A DNA stretch of 17,772 bases from Treponema sp. (lineage in GTDB: Bacteria; Spirochaetota; Spirochaetia; Treponematales; Breznakiellaceae). Position 1 is the first letter of the stretch, and every line of letters begins with the position of its first letter. Below are positions 13,391 through 17,772 of the stretch, piece after piece. Under the pieces are notes generated by a model, which had not been told where the DNA came from, made no database searches, and saw only the letters and a list, made by a program, of their open reading frames with translations. The position numbers and the translations under genes were made by a program. The DNA lies in NCBI GenBank assembly GCA_031278025.1, contig JAITLF010000361.1:1-17772 (forward strand), written 5' to 3'.

Positions 13391-14041
13391 ATGAAAAAGA
13401 GACGCGTTTTAGGGTGCGCCGCCGCGATCCTGGCCGCGGCGGGGATGCTGGTTCTTTCAGGGTGTCCCGGGGATCCCCCGCCGGATGAGGGGGCTGACGG
13501 ACGGCTGGTATCTGCCTGGACGAACGATCCGAAAAATATCTTTACCGACGCGGGCGGTTTAATCGGCCTTAAAAAAACGTTTGAGATCCGGGCGGATTCT
13601 ACCTTTACCGCCTATATCAACGTTATTTTCTTATCCGCCTTTCAGGGCGCTCAGATTGACGTTACCGATCTTAGCGATCAAACAAACCAGCAGAAGCTTA
13701 CGAGTCTTGTTCAGGCGCTGCTGCCCGGCGCTAAGGATAGCAGCATTGATGCCCTTAAATGGACGGTAACCGGTAAACTTACCAAAATCGCTGACGAAAC
13801 CTATTATATGGCCGGGTTGACGGCGGCCGGGCCAGACGGGACTAAGGTTTCCGATACGATGGATCTGAGCACCGTTACTCCGGCTCTCGTTGGGGGCTTT
13901 GCGAATGTGCCGGTACGGCTTCAGGTAGCAGACGGCGGGAATACGTTTACCTTCACGAGCGCCTCTAATGATGCTGCCACGAATGAGCAGGTAGACGGGT
14001 TCTTCGGCGGCGAGTATACGAAAGTTACCGGTACGCCGTAA
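13391..14041 (+). CDS. predicted small lipoprotein, function unknown
   Basis: No family is recognised. The 216-residue protein starts MKKRRVLGCAAAILAAAG and has the lipobox LSGC with the lipidated Cys at 25, so it is expected to be membrane-anchored outside the cytoplasm. The mature part begins with a Pro/Asp/Glu-rich linker. A single compact domain of about 180 residues follows, rich in Thr, Asp and Phe strands (TFEIRADSTFTAYIN, LKWTVTGKLTKIADETYYMAG, NTFTFTSASND). This layout resembles lipocalin-like or YceI-like folded lipoproteins, but that is only an impression. AAGGAG lies six bases before the ATG. A hairpin with a T-run follows the stop, so it may be transcribed separately from the downstream hydrolase-like gene. 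Confidence 0.75.
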   Translation: MKKRRVLGCAAAILAAAGMLVLSGCPGDPPPDEGADGRLVSAWTNDPKNIFTDAGGLIGLKKTFEIRADSTFTAYINVIFLSAFQGAQIDVTDLSDQTNQQKLTSLVQALLPGAKDSSIDALKWTVTGKLTKIADETYYMAGLTAAGPDGTKVSDTMDLSTVTPALVGGFANVPVRLQVADGGNTFTFTSASNDAATNEQVDGFFGGEYTKVTGTP

Positions 14042-14053
14042 GATTTCGCCAGG

Positions 14054-14091
14054 GCCGCTTTCGTCCCGCCGGGGATGGAAGCGGCGTTTTT
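14054..14091 (+). terminator. intrinsic terminator after the lipoprotein gene
   Basis: GCCGCTT (14054-14060) pairs with AAGCGGC (14079-14085) around an inner small stem (TCCC/GGGA), and is followed by GTTTTT. It ends ten bases before the next start codon, so some read-through may express the downstream gene. Confidence 0.6.
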
Positions 14092-14101
14092 GTGAGGATA
14101 T

Positions 14102-15469
14102 ATGCGAAACAATGCCCTTGCGCTCCTTTTGGGAGCGCTTGTTTTTTCTTCCTGCCCCGCCGGTACCGGCGCGGCCTATGACCCCGCCCGGATTGTCCGT
14201 TCCGCCATCCCCGGCGACCTCCTGGGCATGGTTCACGCAGGCAGCAGCGATGAGGCCGGGCGGGAATACGCCCTTCTGGATGAGCTGGGTGTCCGGTGGA
14301 TGCTCACGGATTTTAGCTGGAGCAGCATCCAGCCGCAAAAGGAAGCCTGGAACCTGGACGCGTTTGCGGCCTACGCGGACAACGGGGAAACCGGGGGTAA
14401 GAAGATCCTCGCCGTCCTGGATTATGACACGCCCTGGCTGCATCCCGAAGGCTCAGGCTACGACGGCCCTGTCATCAAAGGCCCTGACGAGCGGGCGCTC
14501 TTCTGCGCCTATGTTAAAAAGACTGTCGAACGGTATAAAGACCGGGTTGACGCGTGGTGCATCTGGAACGAACCGAACTTACAGCCCCGGTTTTGGGCGA
14601 GCGCCGGTACGAAAGACGATTTTTTCGCCCTTACCAAAGCCGCCGCCGCCGCCGTCCGGGAAGCCGACCCGGAGGCCTTCATCGTAGGCGGCGCCTTTAA
14701 CACCCTGGCATCGGAAGATTGGGTCCGGGGAATGTTTACTTCCGGCGCAATGGACCGTATAGACGCCATCGCCTACCACCCCTATATGACGGGCCCCGGA
14801 GCGACCGCCAATCTGTATATCCGGTTTAAGGACCTTGTTTCCGAATACGGCTTTGGGGACAAAATCTGGATTACCGAGGTGGGGTATCCCACCTATGATG
14901 CGCCTCCCCGCCCCGCCGGGCGGTACGGCACGGATATTCTGGAGGCCGACATGCCCGAAACGGTTATGCAGACCATCGTGCTCCTCGCCGTCAACGGCGC
15001 CCGGCGCATCTTCTGGTATCATCTGTTTGATCCCAGGCCGGAAGCTCAGGATAACGCCGACTCTGAAGACTGGTTTGGGTTGGTAAAGCGGGATGCCGCC
15101 TGGACGTGGAAGGGCGGCGCCGCAGCCTACCGGCTTGCGGCTCAAAACATTCCCGGCAGGGTTTGCAAAACCCCGGAGCGGGAAGGCCTCCCGGATTTTA
15201 TACAGGCCTATTATTTTGAAGGCAGCGACGGCAGGCACGCCCTGGTTATCTGGAATGACATTAACGTGGCCGAAGGCGTGGGGGTCTGCCTCCCCGGAAC
15301 CAATCAGAAGGTCTACAACCTGGCCTCCGGGGAAGCGGCCGCGATAGGGGAAACCTCAACCTATACGTTGAAGGCGAAAGACGGGGACAATCATTTTATC
15401 CGGTTCTTCACCTGGGAAAACCCAGGCAGCCTGCCGCCGCCCCGGATTTCCGCGCGCCAGGCCTTTTAA
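14102..15469 (+). CDS. glycoside-hydrolase-like lipoprotein (clan A TIM barrel, GH39/GH5-like)
   Basis: The 455-residue protein probably cleaves or binds a polysaccharide outside the cytoplasm. It opens with a short hydrophobic leader and FSSC (Cys 18), a relaxed spirochaete-style lipobox. The domain then reads as a (beta/alpha)8 barrel: LGVRWMLTDFSW (62-73), ILAVLDYDTPW (102-112), CIWNEPNLQPRFW (153-165) with the candidate acid/base Glu157, IDAIAYHPY (220-228) and WITEVGYPT (256-264) with the candidate nucleophile Glu259. A small beta-rich domain follows (about 350-440). The two glutamates in strands 4 and 7 are the hallmark of clan A retaining hydrolases. The substrate cannot be read; xylosidase- or glucanase-like activity is possible. 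GAGGA lies only three bases before the ATG. It follows a lipoprotein gene in the same direction. Confidence 0.78.
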   Translation: MRNNALALLLGALVFSSCPAGTGAAYDPARIVRSAIPGDLLGMVHAGSSDEAGREYALLDELGVRWMLTDFSWSSIQPQKEAWNLDAFAAYADNGETGGKKILAVLDYDTPWLHPEGSGYDGPVIKGPDERALFCAYVKKTVERYKDRVDAWCIWNEPNLQPRFWASAGTKDDFFALTKAAAAAVREADPEAFIVGGAFNTLASEDWVRGMFTSGAMDRIDAIAYHPYMTGPGATANLYIRFKDLVSEYGFGDKIWITEVGYPTYDAPPRPAGRYGTDILEADMPETVMQTIVLLAVNGARRIFWYHLFDPRPEAQDNADSEDWFGLVKRDAAWTWKGGAAAYRLAAQNIPGRVCKTPEREGLPDFIQAYYFEGSDGRHALVIWNDINVAEGVGVCLPGTNQKVYNLASGEAAAIGETSTYTLKAKDGDNHFIRFFTWENPGSLPPPRISARQAF

Positions 15470-15501
15470 CCGGGCAAGCCCCACGGGGATCCTGCGGGGC
15501 G

Positions 15502-16947
15502 TTAGACGTCCTTTCCCGAATCCTCAGGCGGCTGGGGCGCGGCAAGCAGTTCCGCTTCCAGCCGCCGGTCTTCCACCTGGCCGCCGTCCCGCTTCACGAT
15601 GTTGCCGTCGATTTGGCCGCCCTGCAGGATCAGTTTCCCCGAATCTTCAATGACGATGGCAATGCCGTGTGTTCCCCAGGATGCGGCGGCTGTTTCCTTT
15701 TCTTCTTCGTCCGGCACAAAGCTGGCGGCTTCGTTATCACCGATAATCCCGCCGTTCACGATAACCTCGCCGTCTATGGCCAGGGCGTTCCCGGCTTCGC
15801 CCGCGATGTTTTGCGCGATGAGCCCTTTTTGTATCATACAAGAGGCGCTCTCCCGCACATGAATCGCCCCGCCCGTGCCGCCGGTCGTGTTATTCATCAA
15901 CAGCCCGCCATGCATGGTAAAAACAGCCTGGCTGCCGCGCGCCGTTACGCCGCCGCCGCCTAAATCGGCATGGTTGTCTCTGATTATGCTCTCCGGCATG
16001 ATCGTAAGCTCGCCTTCGGAATACACCCCGCCGCCCCAGTACCTCACGTCGTTTCCCGCGATACACCCCTGGTCAAGGATGAATGCGCCGTCTTTTTCCA
16101 CCGCCACCCCGCCGCCGGAACCGGCTTTTTCGCCCCGCGGTTCAACCACGAAGGCGCGGTTTCTGGAGATGGCGCCGCCCTGCATGATGAAGCGGGCCTG
16201 TTCGCTGACAGCCACGCCGCCGCCGTACCCATAGGGCAAGACCACATTGTTTATCGCCACGATCAGCTCGCCCCCCGCGAGGTTCTTCTCGATACTCCCG
16301 CCGGACATGATAAATTCGGCATCCGGCCCTACAAACACGCCGCCGCCTGATATGGCGGCTTCGTTATACGCGATAGTCCCGCCGCGCAGGATAAAGACCC
16401 CGCCGTCGTCCGGGAATACGCCGCCGCCGTGCATTTTGGTTTTGTTCCGGGTAATCAGGCCGCCTTCCATGATAAATTCGCTGCCCTTCCCCACATACAC
16501 CCCGCCGCTCATCCCTGTGCACCCGTCATTATTCGAGATCTCGCCGCCGCGCATGATCAGCTTTCCCCCGTCAATGGCGATACCCGCCCCGCCCTCTTTG
16601 CGGACACCGTCCCGAATAATGATGTTTTCCCCGATACTGAGGGTATTGCCCTCGCCGATATACATAACCCGCTGGTTCAGCCCTTTGGCGGAAAGGATGC
16701 AGGGACGCTTGGCGCTTCCGGCCTGCAGGAAAATCTCCGGTAACCCAGGCCCCGTTATCGCGATCATCCCGTGCCGGGACGCGGCCTGGGTAAGGGAACC
16801 GGAAATAATAAAATACGCCCGTTCATACGGCTGCCACCGCACCCGGTCAAGCGCCTCCGCCACACTCAACAGCGGCTTCTCTCTGGTTCCCGCGTTGGAA
16901 TTGTCCCCGCCCTTATATATATAATAGGTCATTTCCGCATTGCTCAT
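15502..16947 (-). CDS. right-handed parallel beta-helix repeat protein
   Basis: The 481-residue protein begins with a segment typical of such proteins (TYYIYKGGDNSNAGTREKPL, then VAEALDRV). It continues into about eleven irregular rungs of the form GGGVxV...FxMxGGxIxxN (GGGVFVGPDAEFIMSGGSIE, GGVYVGKGSEFIMEGGLI). This pattern predicts a right-handed beta-helix, as in polymorphic surface proteins and pectate-lyase-like folds. I see no catalytic residues. No signal peptide or lipobox precedes the first domain, although relatives are usually exported, so the gene may have lost its 5' end or use another route. The start has no good Shine-Dalgarno; ATG at the sixth codon is an alternative. The gene is convergent with the hydrolase-like lipoprotein, 32 bp apart. 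The charged tail after about 440 (EDRRLEAELL...) is not helix-like. Confidence 0.75.
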   Translation of the reverse strand: MSNAEMTYYIYKGGDNSNAGTREKPLLSVAEALDRVRWQPYERAYFIISGSLTQAASRHGMIAITGPGLPEIFLQAGSAKRPCILSAKGLNQRVMYIGEGNTLSIGENIIIRDGVRKEGGAGIAIDGGKLIMRGGEISNNDGCTGMSGGVYVGKGSEFIMEGGLITRNKTKMHGGGVFPDDGGVFILRGGTIAYNEAAISGGGVFVGPDAEFIMSGGSIEKNLAGGELIVAINNVVLPYGYGGGVAVSEQARFIMQGGAISRNRAFVVEPRGEKAGSGGGVAVEKDGAFILDQGCIAGNDVRYWGGGVYSEGELTIMPESIIRDNHADLGGGGVTARGSQAVFTMHGGLLMNNTTGGTGGAIHVRESASCMIQKGLIAQNIAGEAGNALAIDGEVIVNGGIIGDNEAASFVPDEEEKETAAASWGTHGIAIVIEDSGKLILQGGQIDGNIVKRDGGQVEDRRLEAELLAAPQPPEDSGKDV

Positions 16948-17128
16948 ATTTTTTTATACCCCGAAGGCTATGGAAGGGCAAGATGGAAGCGGCCGGGGAT
17001 GGCGTTGCGCGGTTTGGCTGCCCGCCCTCACGGATTTGCACGGGAATCCCGGAAGCGGTGTACGCCGCGGCGAACGCCAAGCCCGAACCGGACAAACGGC
17101 GCGGCGCCGGTTTGAACCAGTACTCCAT
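16948..17128. other. spacer upstream of the beta-helix gene, nothing recognised
   Basis: GC-rich sequence with open frames on both strands, but none resembles a known protein. No signal-peptide-coding stretch in frame with the beta-helix gene was found. Confidence 0.4.
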
Positions 17129-17264
17129 GCTAAAATCGGAAACAATGTAAGTAGAGATGCGGGAACGGCAGTACTAAAAGATGTACCAGAAGATGCGGCG
17201 GATGCTGGTGTTCCCGCAAAAATAGTAAATGATAATAATCCAGGCAGATAGGTGAATAATAGAT
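17129..17264 (+). pseudogene. 3' relic of an acetyltransferase gene
   Basis: It encodes KIGNNVSRDAGTAVLKDVPE, then DAADAGVPAKIVNDNNPGR and a stop. This is clearly the last coils of a left-handed beta-helix acetyltransferase and is very similar at DNA level to the 3' end of the gene at 9320-9980. After the TAG, which replaces the Tyr codon of the intact gene, homology continues (GTGAATAATAGATG, intact gene GTAAATAATAGATG) and then stops abruptly. The rest of the gene is absent. Confidence 0.75.
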
Positions 17265-17270
17265 GATCCT

Positions 17271-17288
17271 GTTCCAAACCCCGCGCCG
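17271..17288 (+). repeat. partial end of the type 1 miniature element
   Basis: GTTCCAAACCCCGCGCCG matches the inverted end of the elements at 3845 and 13144 with one A fewer. The remainder of the element is not evident, so this is a fragment or a solo end. Confidence 0.5.
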
Positions 17289-17410
17289 TGATTTCAGTAC
17301 CCCGATTTTCACGCTCAGAAACGCCGTATTCACGATTAGCAATTTTACCGCTGCCGCAAAACGAACCCAGGACGGATTACCGCCCCCCGTGAGAGAGCCA
17401 ACGGCCCATT

Positions 17411-17600
17411 GTTCGATCGGAAAGGCTCTTTGCTCGATTGGAAAGGCTCTTTGTTCGATCGAAAAGGCTCTTTGTTCGATCGGAAAGGCTCTTTGTTCGA
17501 TCGAAAAGGCTCTTTGTTCGATCGGAAAGGCTCTTTGTTCGATCGGAAAGGCTCTTTGTTCGATCGGAAAGGCTCTTTGTTCGATCGGAAAAGGCACTTT
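17411..17600. repeat. 21-bp tandem array, family C (TCGATCGR / AAAGGCTCTTT)
   Basis: Eight exact 21-bp units run from 17411, followed by a 22-bp hybrid ninth unit (17579-17600). Each has a TCGATCGG or TCGATCGA block and the core AAAGGCTCTTT. Units are nearly identical, differing at the last base of the palindrome. The open frames in several phases are a by-product of a period divisible by three. Confidence 0.93.
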
Positions 17601-17609
17601 ACGACTTGT

Positions 17610-17772
17610 AAAGGCGCCTTTATAAGCCGCAAAGGCGCCTTTATGAACCGCAAAGGCGCCTTTATGAACCGCAAAGGCGCCTTTATGAACCGCAAAGGCG
17701 CCTTTATGAGCCGCAAAGGCGCCTTTATGAGCCGCAAAGGCGCCTTTATGAGCCGCAAAGGCGCCTTTATGA
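17610..17772. repeat. 21-bp tandem array, family D (AAAGGCGCCTTT), runs off the window
   Basis: Eight copies of the perfect 12-bp palindrome AAAGGCGCCTTT start at 17610, 17631, 17652, 17673, 17694, 17715, 17736 and 17757, exactly 21 bp apart. They are joined by 9-base linkers such as ATGAACCGC and ATGAGCCGC. The array is cut by the window edge. It is fused to family C through one intermediate unit. Confidence 0.93.

Noticed and set aside
15478..15500. Bidirectional terminator between the hydrolase-like and beta-helix genes
   Set aside because: Only a 5-bp GCCCC/GGGGC stem with a long loop and no T-run, which is too weak to call.
17130..17758. Long open frames on both strands across the 17.4-17.8 kb arrays
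   Set aside because: They are heptapeptide repeats produced by a 21-bp period in any frame without a stop. There is no start signal and no protein-like composition.

Overview
The window looks like a chromosomal segment of a spirochaete, probably a Treponema-type bacterium. Supporting signs are Gram-negative surface proteins, lipoproteins with relaxed lipoboxes, a GGGV-type beta-helix protein, and spacers crowded with repeats. This assignment is inference; no rRNA or other decisive marker is present, and I saw no tRNA, rRNA or CRISPR. Most of the DNA is GC-rich. One acetyltransferase gene is strikingly AT-rich.

Layout. 1-272: a 21-bp-periodic repeat array and a GC-rich repeat. 273-3749 (minus): a WecA/TagO-type polyprenyl-phosphate sugar-1-phosphate transferase, a cysteine desulfurase and ThiI. 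The last two form a sulfur-donor/4-thiouridine pair. 3750-4287: a miniature inverted-repeat element and the thrA leader. 4288-6762 (plus): ThrA, a fused aspartokinase-homoserine dehydrogenase. 6765-6894: a large inverted repeat between the convergent thrA and hisS. 6908-8188 (minus): HisS. 8189-9319: accessory DNA with an inverted-repeat element that carries a 21-bp array, plus a transposase relic. 9320-12613 (minus): an outer-membrane barrel protein, LepA and the AT-rich acetyltransferase. 12614-13390: a second, inverted copy of the array-bearing element and a second copy of the miniature element. 13391-15469 (plus): a small lipoprotein and a glycoside-hydrolase-like lipoprotein. 15502-16947 (minus): a beta-helix repeat protein. 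16948-17772: an acetyltransferase relic, a partial element end and two fused 21-bp arrays that run off the window.

Two things stand out. First, the acetyltransferase has a consensus ribosome-binding site and ATG followed by about 10.7 copies of a 7-bp repeat. As sequenced, that ATG is out of frame with the enzyme and meets a stop after 28 codons. Losing one repeat, or gaining two, restores the frame. This is the architecture of a phase-variable (contingency) gene caught in the OFF state. Second, at least four sequence-unrelated repeat families share one format: a 21-bp period with a short dyad core of A-run, central bases, T-run. In the element at 8404-8893 the 21-bp register is kept exactly through twelve cores although the core sequence changes along the array. 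Two such arrays lie inside short elements with 16-bp inverted ends, one of them flanked by a 10-bp direct repeat. I know no described repeat class that fits, but I could not search for one.

The core genes (thiI, desulfurase, sugar-1-phosphate transferase, thrA, hisS, lepA) are ordinary housekeeping functions. The accessory parts concern the cell surface (barrel protein, lipoproteins, beta-helix protein, acetyltransferase) and are interleaved with mobile and repetitive DNA.
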